Assembly (NCBI GenBank): GCA_920105625.2
Contig: OV050030.1
Location: forward strand, 137,753,918-137,817,917
DNA from: Clusia tigrina
Taxonomy: Eukaryota; Arthropoda; Insecta; Diptera; Clusiidae
DNA length: 64,000 bases
Direction of reading: 5' to 3'
The notes below the pieces were generated by a model. It made no database searches and was not told the DNA's origin. It was given only the letters and a program-made list of their open reading frames with translations. How positions within the stretch are numbered: position 1 is the stretch's first letter; the number at the start of each line of letters is the position of its first letter. Both the position numbers and the translations under genes were made by a program. Of the stretch, positions 1 to 10,436 are shown in pieces.

Positions 1-7
1 TTGTAAA

Positions 8-754
8 ATGAAGCAATTGGCAAGAGCATACTGTTGGTGGCCAACATTGGATCGCGACATTGAAGATTTGGTACGCAATTGCAAGGCATGTCAAATCACA
101 CGCGCAGACCCCAAGAAGAATGACCCTGTACAGCGTTGGGAAGAGCCAACTCGACCATTTGAACGTGTCCATGTGGACTATGCAGGTCCTTTCATGGGTA
201 AAAACTTTTTTGTATTAATAGATGCGTACACAAAATGGCCCGAAGTCCGTATTGTCCCAAACATAACTGCCACAACTACGATTCAAAATTGTGAAGAAAT
301 TTTTGCGACGTTTGGTATTCCTAAGATACTGGTTTCGGATCATGGAACCCAATTCAATTCAAGTGAATTCCAAAATTTTTTAAAGATCAATGGCATCATA
401 CACAAGCAAGGGGCACCGTACCACCCAGCAACGAATGGTCAAGTGGAACGATTCATCCAAATTTTCAAAAACAAATTAATTTCGTCTAATTGCCATGCAG
501 CCAAAGTAAGAAACGAATTGCACAAAATCCTAATGGCTTACCGAAGAGCAATACATCCAGCAACAGGTAAATCACCAGCCACATTGGTCTTCGGCAGACA
601 ACTAAACAATCGTCTCGACTGGTTACTCCCGCAAAATAGCAAGCATGAAAATCAACGTACTCAACCTTCAAAATTTTTCAAGGAGGGTGAAAGAGTGGCG
701 GCTAGAGACTATCTAAGTATATCAAATTGGCGTTTTGGTATAGTTGACAGTTAG
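8..754 (+). pseudogene. Ty3/gypsy integrase, catalytic core
   Basis: The 248-codon frame encodes an integrase, which would insert the retrotransposon cDNA into chromosomal DNA. The remaining half of the N-terminal zinc finger is a CxxC at residues 25-28; its histidines lie upstream of the visible frame. The catalytic triad is present: Asp57 in HVDYAGP, Asp111 in VSDHGTQF and Glu147 in NGQVERF, with the 35-residue spacing typical of the family. A C-terminal part rich in basic and aromatic residues follows. The frame stops at 752-754 in the middle of a conserved segment that continues in another frame from 751, so the gene is broken. The true start lies outside the window. Confidence 0.88.
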
Positions 755-1191
755 GTGACCTTCATTACAATATTCGCCTCGATGATCAACGAATTTGGAA
801 GAGACATGTTGACCAGCGCCGTAAAGTAGGTGAAAATCTTCAAAACACTGAAAGTCAAGCTACTGAAAATGCGACTAACATAAACAGCGACTATCAGCGT
901 CCAGAACCAGTTTTAGTCACTGGCTCCTTTGCAGTTCCTGCGAGCAGCTCTATAGAGCAACAAAGCACGAGCAATGACTCTTCAACTTTAAACGCACAAG
1001 CTAAACAGCAAGTATCAGTTGAGCACAGGGAAACTGAAAAAACAGCTACACATAGCAATGAAACACAACAACCTTCCGCGCATCAACATGCTGATGACCA
1101 AGATCACACACAACCAGGACGACGCCCAGAGAGGCATCGCAAGACTCCATCGCACCTAAAGGAATTCATCCTAAAAACAAATATTATTTGA
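751..1191 (+). pseudogene. pol C-terminal tail, frameshifted continuation
   Basis: Read in the next frame from 751, the integrase continues as LGDLHYNIRLDDQRIWKRH, a segment seen after the integrase in Ty3/gypsy polyproteins. A low-complexity Q/S/T/E-rich tail then runs to TGA at 1189-1191. The tail ends in a basic segment. The single frameshift near 750 separates it from the catalytic core. Confidence 0.75.
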
Positions 1192-1308
1192 TTTGAATTG
1201 TATAATGTATATTCGCAAAACTATTGTATGTCATGTACCAATGTAAAAAGTTTATTGATGATGTAACTTGGGGATGATTTACAATTTATATAAGAAAGAA
1301 TTCATCTT

Positions 1309-1491
1309 AGGGGGGGAGAGATGTGGCATCTGGCATCACTAAATTAGTACTTTACAGTACGGTATTAAGCAACCCTGAATACCAACAAAATGTATATTAA
1401 GAATAATGAGAAACATGAATACACAATTGAATAAAGTCCAAATGAAACAGACGTGTTATACTTTTTACTATACAATACTCATTATATTGCA
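1309..1491 (+). repeat. polypurine tract and 3' LTR (end uncertain)
   Basis: A G-rich purine tract at about 1309-1320 precedes TGTGGCATCTGGCATC at 1322, the expected layout of plus-strand primer followed by LTR start. A polyadenylation signal AATAAA lies near 1430. The LTR end is placed near 1491 only by guess, because its partner is outside the window. Confidence 0.55.
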
Positions 1492-2859
1492 ACTCCTATA
1501 AAATATGTTATTTTATTTATATATTCGTCCTTACTACTTTCAATTATTCCAGCTATGAATGCTTTTTGTTTGTAAAATCTATACATATATATAAGTTTGA
1601 TTTTCTCAGTTGGCTTTTCATATTTCGATTACGTCGAGTATGTCTGCCTATATTTGGTTGCGACCTCGGCATATTTCTATAACTGAATTGAGGAAAATAT
1701 ATAAAATACCTACATACAGCTCATATAGTCAGAGAGTGAGTCAGTCTGATACAAAAACATGAAAAACTTACAACTAATAAACATTAACAACAAAATTCCA
1801 AAAAATCAATGTTAATCCTAATTCAAAACGAAAATTATTTATTTAATAAGGAATGCAAATGAAACGATGAAATTATAAAAAATCGTCAAAAGTATAAACT
1901 TTTGACACAAATTGATCGATTGATTTTTATTTCGATTAATTATTATTTCAATTCACTTAAATAAAATCATTTAAAACTCGGTTCATACACGGCTAATCCA
2001 CAACGTATATATGTTAAAAAAGTTTACAAAAAATATTGATATCAGCGCCATCTGTTCGTAAATAACATAAATTGCGTTAGTGAAAAAATATTCATATTCA
2101 AATATTTAATATTCTGAAAGGAAAAAATATAAAAATTTTGATTCAACAAAATTTAATAAAAAATAATTTATTGTTGTTATTGGAATATGAATTAAGAAAA
2201 GGCGGGATTCTCACTGCCACTGTGCGTATCTCTGTTGCTATCCGAGCAAGAGTTGCATTTTTAAATTTTTCCTTATAGTAACCCACTTTTTCGTCCCAGT
2301 ATGTTATCAATGCTTCTCGTCTGGCAAATTGTTACTTTAAGATCATAACTCAGCCCATTACTCTGGGCCCACTACCACGGTATTCTGTTTTCCCAAACAT
2401 GGTTAAAACGGGAATGTGGCCTTCACTTACGGAGGCCCGCACTACAATCCATCAAGTCGCTGCAATTGGCTACACAAAAAAACTGGGATAGCTGAATAAT
2501 CAGACCTGCTAAATTACAAAAATTGCATTGCTTCTACTCTTGTCCATAATAGTGCAGTTAGGCTGGAATTATTTCCCGGATTGCAAATTTATTGTTTTTA
2601 AATAAATATTGTTCGCCCTATTGTAAGCAATTTCAGTGATCCTACAATCGATTCAGTGGGGTGGCCACGACTATCTCAAGAACTGTTATGGTTTCTAACC
2701 CACCACAATGCATCGAGGGTACAAAATAGTTTTCAATAATTATATATTATTTAGTCGCTAAGCTTCGTGTATTGTTGATGGTGATCGCTCAGCCCAATCG
2801 TGTCCTCCCCATACCGCCCTCGGGAAACACATCATGTCCCTATTTCTTACTTACTTTAA
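1492..2859. other. no recognisable gene
   Basis: This is AT-rich sequence with no long frame. A less AT-rich stretch at about 2210-2560 has many stops in all frames and matches no family I know. It may be old transposon debris or host intergenic DNA. Confidence 0.5.
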
Positions 2860-3080
2860 ACGAATATCATCAATTGGAATTACCCATCAAAAATATCTCA
2901 AGAACTTAGTTAATAAGTGTTCTATCAAATTTGAACGAAAGAAAGGCTCCAGGACTTAATCAAAAACAAAGTACCTCTTTTGTGTATAACACTTAAAAGA
3001 AACATACTCTATGCTGTACTTGTAAGATGTTATTATATTATTACAATGGAAAGTAGCTGAAACAAAAGAGATAATCTACT
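2860..3080 (+). pseudogene. jockey-type reverse transcriptase relic
   Basis: This stretch is closely similar in nucleotides to 43790-44010, where the jockey-like reverse transcriptase starts. Shared blocks include CATCAATTGGAATT, AAATATCTCAAGA (AAACATCTCAAGA in the other copy) and GAAAGAAAG. Several stops and small indels destroy the frame here. It is a short decayed fragment of the same non-LTR family. Confidence 0.75.
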
Positions 3081-3221
3081 ATTGAAACCTTATCTAGTAT
3101 AATTAAGTAAATATATAATAAGAGGGAGAGAGAGACATTTAATGGTAATAAATTTAAGGTCAGTAGGGTTCAGACTTCGCTGTATGGCTCAGCTAAAGTG
3201 GTGTCAGCATCGCCTCGCACG

Positions 3222-3658
3222 AGTTATGGTAGAAGATACTCCAAATTTAAATATAAGAAAAACAGACAAACCCAGCATATTCTGAGAATGCAAACAGAAC
3301 ATGCTGTTGAACAATGTACACACAAAAGCGGCTCAAGCTGCAAGAACGCTGAGCTCAAGAACGCTGAGCTCGCATATTAAAGTTAGATAAGAAAAGGCAT
3401 GCAAAGCTGAGTATGCTGATTCAGCTTTGCCTAAGAAAATATAGCATAAGAAATATAGCATAAGATATTTGAAAGAGCCAGTGGTGACTGACCAGTAGTA
3501 TAATAAAGACGTCTGTGTTTTTAAATCCGTTACAATATACGGAGAATAGAAAAAACATATTGTTTCTTTTTGATTCATACCCATACCCAGTAGTTACTCC
3601 TCGGTTTAAGGAGTAGCCAGAGGATTCAGGGGCCGGACCACTCACCATAACTATAACT
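3222..3658 (+). repeat. 5' LTR of the errantivirus-type element
   Basis: It shares its termini and most of its sequence with 13820-14237. It differs from that LTR by a duplicated CAAGAACGCTGAGCT block near 3343-3366 and scattered substitutions. A polyadenylation signal AATAAA lies at 3502-3507. The primer-binding site begins directly after it. Confidence 0.9.
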
Positions 3659-3676
3659 GGCGCAGTCGCGAAACAA
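3658..3676 (+). other. primer-binding site, tRNA-Ser type
   Basis: TGGCGCAGTCG starts at the last base of the LTR. It matches the start of the tRNA-Ser complementary primer site used by the 17.6/297/ZAM group of insect Ty3/gypsy elements. The match weakens after 11 bases. Confidence 0.75.
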
Positions 3677-4219
3677 ACCTACCGCGATCCAACAAAAATG
3701 CCAACGCTGACTGACCAGTGGAGTGCAAAAGTACTTACAGTTAAAAATAAATAAAAATTATAATAATATATCAACGAAAAAATTGTGTTTTGCGCTTAAC
3801 TAAAATAAAATTCAAATCGTAACAGTATTCGGCAGAAGGAGATCTAAAAGTCAAACACAACAACATTAAGTCGGACAAAATTTTTAAAACAATATACAAT
3901 TCAAATTTAAAATATACAACATAGAAGTTATTTAAGAGAATTGCATCATCTACAAAGCATACAAAGTGAAGGTAACATACAAAAATAGCAACAACCGCAG
4001 AACAACACCAGAAATATTCCACCAATCAACTAACCAGCGGAAGAAACGTAAATATTACGACTAAATATTAATTATTTAAAAAAAAATAAATAAAGAAATA
4101 AATAATAATAATTATTATTATTATTATAATAAGCTAAGAAAGAAGTATAGGAAAAATACAGTGCATAAAATTTACTCTTTCTCATTCTCTATCTAAAAAA
4201 AAAAAAAAAATTAAGTAAA
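3677..4219 (+). other. untranslated leader of the errantivirus-type element
   Basis: This is an A-rich leader of about 540 bases between the primer site and the gag start. It includes ATT/AAT simple sequence at about 4075-4130 and an A tract at 4195-4210. No coding potential is seen. Confidence 0.7.
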
Positions 4220-5292
4220 ATGGCTCAAAATGGAACCAATATTGAACGTTGCTTGGTAGCAATAACGCAATTACTCCAACATAACGCTGCACAGCAAGGG
4301 ATAAGTGTTAGGCAAAAAGTGGAAAAGGACCTCAAATACCTGCAACCATTTGAAGGCAATACAAGAAAGTTGCCAGCATTCATAGAAGCAATTGACAGAA
4401 TATTGACTGATTATGAAGGACAACAACAGCTGGTTTTCAGAATAGTTTACGATCTAAAAGTCTTAGGATCGGCTACAAATTTTTTGGCGTTAAACCCCCC
4501 AGAAAATTGGGAGGCATGGAAAATAAAACTAAAACAGCACTTCAGGTCAACAAAGGACCAAATAACTCTGACTAACGACATAACCAACCTAAGAGTAGGA
4601 AGCATCAGCGAACTTAGTAGAAAAACTAAAGAAATAATCGATAATATTACTGAATATAGCGCTCTGAGCGAGACAGGTGGTGCAATGAAAGAAATATTTT
4701 CAGGAATGCTGATACAAAGAATAAAGCAATTAGCAGCAGGGACCTTTGCATATATGGTACGAAATGTAACGACATGGACAGACATGACAAATACAATTAC
4801 AATTTCATAGGGCTGGATGAAGGAAATTTAAACTCTATGTTTTTAACAAGAAATAAAAATCAAGGCCAATTCACACAAAACGCTAGAAATTATAACGGTA
4901 ACAGAAACCAAAATAATCACAGATTACAAAACAATTTAGAACAAACCCAGTTTAGGGGATAAAATACAAATGAGCAAAATAACTCTCGTTCACAACATAA
5001 TTCGAGACAAATCCCTAAAAAATTTACAAACTATTCATGGCAAACTAACTATCGCCCAAATAATCCCCAAAGACAAACAGATTTTCGGCCTAGAAATTCA
5101 GGCCAATATAACAGGCAAAATAATACAACAAATCAATATCGCAATAATGTTGGTTACGGTAATGCTCCTGTACCAAACATTCAGAGCGGCACTCAGCAGT
5201 CAAGACGCTCAAATGGCCCAATACCCATGGAGGTGGACACTATAAGCAGGACGGAGGAGACAAATAACAACGACGAGTTTTTCACAAGCTAG
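4220..5292 (+). pseudogene. gag: gag, broken
   Basis: Gag forms the intracellular particle of the element. The frame opens with ATG at 4220 after an A-rich leader and reads through a capsid-like region to about 4780. A frameshift moves it to another frame (from 4774), and a TAA at 4960-4962 interrupts it again. The same frame then continues through a tail rich in Asn, Gln and Arg to TAG at 5290-5292. I see no CCHC zinc knuckle; the N/Q/R-rich tail probably binds nucleic acid, as in other insect errantiviruses. One frameshift and one nonsense codon mean no full Gag is made. Confidence 0.8.
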
Positions 5293-5435
5293 CCTCGGAA
5301 AACCAAAATAAAAGTTTAATTTCGCTTACATTTTTTAATAAAAAATGGTGCACACTAGTAGATCCTGGCTCTACTATAAGTATAATGAAAAAAGCAAGCT
5401 TCGAAAAATATAATTTACCGGTGCTAGAAAAATAA
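5283..5435 (+). pseudogene. pol protease region
   Basis: Read in the -1 frame relative to gag and overlapping its end, this segment carries an aspartic protease active-site region, CTLVDPGSTISIM. The usual motif is D-T/S-G, so the catalytic loop has Pro in place of Thr/Ser. A TAA at 5433-5435 ends the frame early. The gag/pol overlap and frame relation fit -1 ribosomal frameshifting in this group. Confidence 0.72.
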
Positions 5436-5451
5436 TACAATAGTTACTACA

Positions 5452-6720
5452 TTGAACGGGAATATGAAGACATCTAATGAAAAGGTTAAAACACCATGTC
5501 CTCCAGAATTCGAATATCCCCAAAACGCTAGAATGAGATGGTTAAAAATGGATTATTATAAACCATATGACCTCTTATTAGATTTTATTTTTAAAAATAT
5601 AAAAATAATCGATATAGAAAATAGGGAAATGGTATTAAATAATGACGTTAACTCCCATTGCACTCATTGGAAACAAGTGAAATTCAAAATATTCAACTCG
5701 ATCATCTAAAAGCAGATGAACGGAAAAAGGTTGAAAAATTGTTGAAAATATACGAAAAACTGATATATAAAGAAGGGGATCCTTTAACAAATATGCAACC
5801 AGTGCTTCAAGAAATTAAAACTACCACAAGTCAGCAAATTAATTCGAGATTATATAGGCTACCACCCATACATGAAGAAGAAGCCATAAGACAAATTCAA
5901 GAACTAGAACGCCAGGGCGTAATAAGAAAAAGCAGGAGGAAATATAGCTCACCTATTATAAGAGTGCCAAAGAAAAGCGATAATTCAGGAAATCAAAAAT
6001 TCCGCTTAGTGGTTGACTATAGGAGATTAAATCAAATAACTGTTGACGATAAATATCCATTGCCAAACATTGATGGAATACTAGACAAATTGGGCAAAGC
6101 ACAGTACTTTACTACCTTAGATCTAGCAAAAGGTTGCCATCAGATTTTAATGGCAGAAAAAGATATTGAGAAAACAGCTTTTGTTACTCCAGCAGGCTTG
6201 TACGAATATGTCAGGATGCCTTTTGGGTTAAAAAATGCCCCAGCCACATATCAACGCCTAATAATTGACATTTTAAGGGATTATATAAACAAAATATGTG
6301 TTGTATATTTGGACGATATACTAATATTTTCGACATCAATATAAGAACACATGAGTTCACTAGAAAAAATATTTGCAAGACTACAAGAACATAATCTAAA
6401 ACTTCAAGCTGATAAATGCAGCTTCTTAAAAAAGGAAACCAAATTTTTGGGACATATTTGTCAAAAGACGGCATGAAACCAAACCAAGAAAAGGTAGAAG
6501 CAATTATTAACTTAAAAGTTCCAAAAACTGAAAAACAGCTAAAAAGCTTTATTAGGGGTAACCGGATTTTACAGAAAATTCATTAAGGATTACTCAAAAA
6601 TAACGTATCCTATGATTAAATATTTAAAAAAGGAATATAAATTCAACCCAAACGATCCTCAATTTATTGCAAGCTTTGAAAATCTCAAAACGCTGATTTC
6701 ATCCCACCCAATTTTAAAAT
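5452..6720 (+). pseudogene. pol reverse transcriptase
   Basis: The protease-RT linker (5452-5650) and the reverse transcriptase (from 5658) lie in different frames. Recognisable motifs include FRLVVDYRRLNQ, YFTTLDLAKGCHQI, TPAGLYEYVRMPFGLKNAP and the catalytic VVYLDDIL. TAA at 6342-6344 interrupts the frame a few codons after the catalytic site. The connection domain ([16 protein letters not shown]) continues beyond it, with further shifts near 6460 and 6560. The enzyme would copy element RNA into DNA, but it is not expressible as one protein. Confidence 0.88.
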
Positions 6721-6735
6721 ATCCTAACTACGAAA

Positions 6736-7150
6736 AATAATTCACAATTACCACAGATGCTAGCGATTACGCCATTGGAGCAGTATTGTCTCAAGAAGAA
6801 CAACCAGTGTGCTATATCACTAGAACACTTAACAATCATGAGCAAAAATATGCTACGACAAATAAAGAATTTTTATCCATTATATATGCCATCACTTATC
6901 TTAGGCCTTATATATGTATACGGAAAAAAGATTAAAATCGCTACAAATCATTGCCCGATTATGTACGTAAATAGTAAATATAATGGAAAGGAATTCTCCC
7001 AAAGTCACAAAAGATGGCTATTAAAATTGCAGGAGTATAATTACAAAATTGAATATTTACGTGGAAAAGATAACGTGGTAGCAGATTTTTTAAGTCGCAT
7101 TGAGAATTCGCCAAAACTAAACGAATATAATGATAAAGAATCCAATTTCA
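6736..7150 (+). pseudogene. pol RNase H
   Basis: TTDASDYAIGAVLSQ near 6750 is the start of the Ty3/gypsy RNase H domain, with its first catalytic Asp at 6756-6758. A frameshift around 6905 moves the rest into another frame, where KRWLLKLQEYNYKIEYLRGK and ADFLSRIE mark the domain end. In the later TNHCP segment the usual Asp is Asn. Confidence 0.8.
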
Positions 7151-7184
7151 ACATGTCCGAAACAATTCATTCAACAGAGAAGAA

Positions 7185-8330
7185 TTGCTTGAACACTTTT
7201 TTATAAAGGAAGAAATCGTAAATAAATATAGAACCCAAATTATAATAACCTACGACTGTAGGCAAGCTGAAATCCAAACTATACATAACAGAAAAATAAT
7301 AAAAATAAATCCGACGGAAAATGAAAATACACTTAAAGTTCTTTTACAAAGGCACATTAAAGGAGGCAAAATTGGAATTTTATCAGAAACCGAGGAAGCC
7401 GACTATCACAAAACTCAACTTTTATTGATATCAATGTTTTCTTGCAATAGCAAATTACAATTTGTAAAGTGCACAAAGAGAGCATCAGAGATACTACAAG
7501 AAGAAGAGCTACATAAACAAATCTCAGTCTATCATAATAACGAATCCATGCATAGCAGAATAGCAGAGACATATAACACACTTAAAGACAAAATATTTTA
7601 CCCAAAATTTAGGGAACATATACAACTAATAATAAATAATTGCCAAAAGTGCCAACAGATTAAATATGATCGAAAACCTAATAAACCCAAATATCAACTA
7701 ACAGAAACGCCGACCGAAAAAAATGAAATTATCAACATGAATATATTTTTCATTTTAAAAAATTATCCTTTGTGACAGTCAAGGACAAATTAACAAAATT
7801 TGCAGCTGCTTACAATATAACCGACACAAACTGGAAATTAAAGAAATCTATAATAATAGAACATTTCACAAAATTTGGGAAACCAGAAAAATAGTAATGG
7901 ACAACGAATTCAGGGCCGAACAGTTGGTACAGTTTTTAAATACAGAAGGAGTAGAAGTACACCTAACAAAACCAAATAGCCATACAGGTAATGCAGACAT
8001 TGAGAGGCTGCACTCAACCTTGTTAGAAAAACTAACAGGAATTGAAGACCCAAGTCTCTCAACAGAGATGAGGATACAGGTCGTTATAGGTAACTATAAT
8101 GATCGTTATCAATCAACAATAAAATGTTCACCGACAATAGCAAAGAACAGTATCGATCCAACAATTTTAAAAGAAAGAATAGACCAGACCAAACAACATA
8201 TAATAACTGAAAGAAATAGAAACAGAGAAGACTATGAAGAACAGAGATCAACGGAGCCAATAACAAACTATAAAAGAGTTAGATCGTTAAAATTTACAGA
8301 TGACACCCATAAGGATAATACTAATCGTGA
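7185..8330 (+). pseudogene. pol integrase
   Basis: The HHCC zinc finger lies around 7530-7665 (YHNNESMHSRI followed by NNCQKCQQIK). The first catalytic position near 7735 reads INMNIFFI, where an Asp is expected, so it is mutated. The other two are kept: MDNEF at 7897 and NADIERLHS near 7991. Frameshifts occur around 7770, 7890 and 8270. The end of pol overlaps the start of env. Confidence 0.82.
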
Positions 8331-8804
8331 TTATGATGACCAAGACAGTACAAGGACACTTGTAGGCGACGCCGATATTAGACGAAGCAGGATATGCAAT
8401 AATACATATGGGAAATACGGAAATAGCAAACGAAACAAGTACAATCCTCCACATCATTGGAAATTCTAGAAATAATACCTGAATTTAAAAAAGACATCGA
8501 ACACAGCAGGATTAAGAGAAAAGATTTACTGTTTAACGAAATAAAGACAATAGAGGCAAAAATAAAAAAAATCTTGTTCAGAAAAATATAATAGGAACAA
8601 AAGAGGGTTAATGAACATAATAGGCACAACACATAAATGGTTATTCGGAGTAATGGATGACGACGATAGGCAGGAAATATTGGGCTATTTAGAAGTCCAA
8701 CAAAAAAATGACCATAACATAATAAAGGGAATGAATGAGCAGATTTCAATAAATAATTATTTCAATGATACAATTCATTTAATTAAAAGCAAAATTAAGG
8801 AAGA
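8330..8804 (+). pseudogene. env: env, 5' part (fusion-protein type), interrupted
   Basis: The envelope gene begins in the pol overlap. It carries stops near 8590 and a frame change. A furin-type basic site (RNKR, near 8600) is followed by a hydrophobic fusion-peptide-like segment and an acidic MDDDDR stretch. This arrangement is known from errantivirus envelope proteins and the related baculovirus F proteins. A helical region follows and is cut at 8804 by the Helitron; coding resumes at 12884. The known role of such proteins is membrane fusion, but this copy is broken. Confidence 0.8.
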
Positions 8805-8834
8805 CTAGCTGACCCCGCAGACGTTGCCCTGCGT
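8805..8834 (-). other. Helitron 3' terminal hairpin and CTAG end
   Basis: CGCAG at 8816-8820 and CTGCG at 8829-8833 form a short stem, followed on the minus strand by a few bases and the terminal CTAG. This is the known transposition terminator layout of Helitrons (hairpin about 10 nt before CTRR). Confidence 0.85.
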
Positions 8835-8879
8835 GATATTATGTGTTTTGAAAAGAAAAGAAAGTTGAATTTATATTGT

Positions 8880-9470
8880 GTTGAAAATCATTTATTTGCG
8901 ATTTTTCTACATTTTTTTCAATGTAACGCAGCTTAATAATCAACATTTTTTATTTTCTGTTCCGGTGCGTAAATGTACAGAGAAGATAGTTTTCCAACTC
9001 ATGAACACGCCACGTATAGCTGGCCGTGTGAAAAACATGGCATTTCCAGATTTATGCCACACACTTCCAGCGACTGTCCTTGTGACCTGTTGATTGTCAT
9101 CGCAAATGCAAGTTTCACTGGAAACTGAATATGTTTGAACTGAAATAGCAAATCGTTGGAACTCAAAAGAATTCATGGAATCAAGCATTCTGCCCCCTTG
9201 TAAGTCCCTTTCAAAATTCTTGCAACTATCTCGTTATTCGATAGCTGCGTCACAATCAGTCGAGTTCCATTACACAGTTTCGGCGTATGAAGATTGCGAA
9301 GCATAATAATGACAGATCCAACTTTGGGACGCAAATGATGCGGCGGCATGCCAGGCAAATCCAAAGAATTTAGAAATTCCACTGGATAATTCACGGCTTC
9401 CGTTTTCATTTCCAACACAATCGATCGATTTGTATGAGCGCAACTAAAATTGCGCGTGCACTCAACCAAT
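8880..9470 (-). pseudogene. Helitron helicase, C-terminal motifs
   Basis: This is the PIF1-type helicase end of the Helitron protein. One frame (9173-9469) carries [11 protein letters not shown] and LCNGTRLIV. After a frameshift, another frame carries helicase motif VI, FAMTINRSQGQSLEVCGINL, near 9060-9120. In the family the next residues are ACSRVGK; here the Arg codon is TGA, a nonsense change. Confidence 0.85.
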
Positions 9471-9611
9471 CGTAGTTACAATAATTTTGGCCAATGTTCG
9501 GATAAACATTCGTGATGAGTTCAGCTTTCGTTGAAGTGAATTGACAAATGGCAGGTGGAATTGATACCAAACCACTGGAAGTATCAACCGGAATTTGCCC
9601 ATTTCCAATTC

Positions 9612-10427
9612 TTACCAGTTCTTTAGAGAAAACTTCTGCGGGCTATCCTGTTGCAGGAACACTCGCATATTCATAGTCAATCGTATGGTTTTCACGTACC
9701 GCCGCAAATACGATGACTTGAGACATGTGTTCAATTCATCCGCCGCTGTTGATTTCGAAATAACAGGAAGTGTTTGTCGAAAATCGCCTGCAAACAGTAT
9801 CATTGCGCCACTAAAGCGACGATTATTATTCCGCAGATCTTTCATTGTTCTGTCAAGTGCTTCTAGAGACCGTTTGTGAGCCATTGTGCACTCATCCCAT
9901 ACTATCAGTTTACAATTCTTCAACACTTTTGCCATAGCTGATTGCTTTGAAATGTTGCAAACAGGTGTTTCATTGATTTGCATGTTTAACGGAAGCTTCA
10001 GTGCCGAATGTGCCGTTCTTCCACCTTCTAGTAGAGTTGCAGCAATCCCAGTAGATGCGAGAGCCAACGCAATGCGATTATGAGATCGTATTGTTGCCAA
10101 AATCAATGATATCAGGAACGTTTTCCCAGTTCCGCCGGGCGCATCACGAAAAAATAGTCCACCGTTTCCATCATTGAAAGCGTTCATCAATTCATCATAC
10201 GCACTCTTTTGCTGCTCATTCAATAATGGAACATTTCTTTGTACTTGTTGTTCCAAAGTTATTCTGTCGTATGCACGCTCACGTTCCAATTCACGATTCA
10301 GTACATCTCTGATTTGATAATTTGGCGCTTGCATATGAATTTCAGTCAATAGTTTGCCCCTCATAAGCAAACACAAATCTTCAATCAAGACCAATGCTTC
10401 ATTGTAGATGTCATCGTTCATTTGCAA
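9612..10427 (-). pseudogene. Helitron PIF1-type helicase, N-terminal ATPase motifs
   Basis: A 271-codon frame carries the ATPase core used to unwind DNA during rolling-circle transposition. Walker A GGTGKTF lies near 10121-10141, and IVWDECTMAHK with Walker B is near 9890. FAGDFRQTLPVI (motif III region) follows at about 9800. The frame is separated by a stop from the next upstream segment (10437-10718) and from the C-terminal motifs, so the protein is broken although the core is well preserved. Confidence 0.9.
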
Positions 10428-10436
10428 TTCTGAATT

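Larger units (their letters stand above)
1..1491 (+). mobile_element. Ty3/gypsy retrotransposon, 3' part
   Basis: The window opens inside the pol gene of an LTR retrotransposon on the plus strand. In order it shows the integrase (8-754), a frameshifted pol C-terminus (751-1191), a purine tract (about 1309-1320) and the start of an LTR at 1322. The 5' part lies outside the window. The integrase sequence and D-D-35-E spacing fit Ty3/gypsy. The right boundary is uncertain because no partner LTR is visible. Confidence 0.85.

Noticed and set aside
9595..9879. Plus-strand frame of 94 codons
   Set aside because: Antisense of the Helitron helicase.
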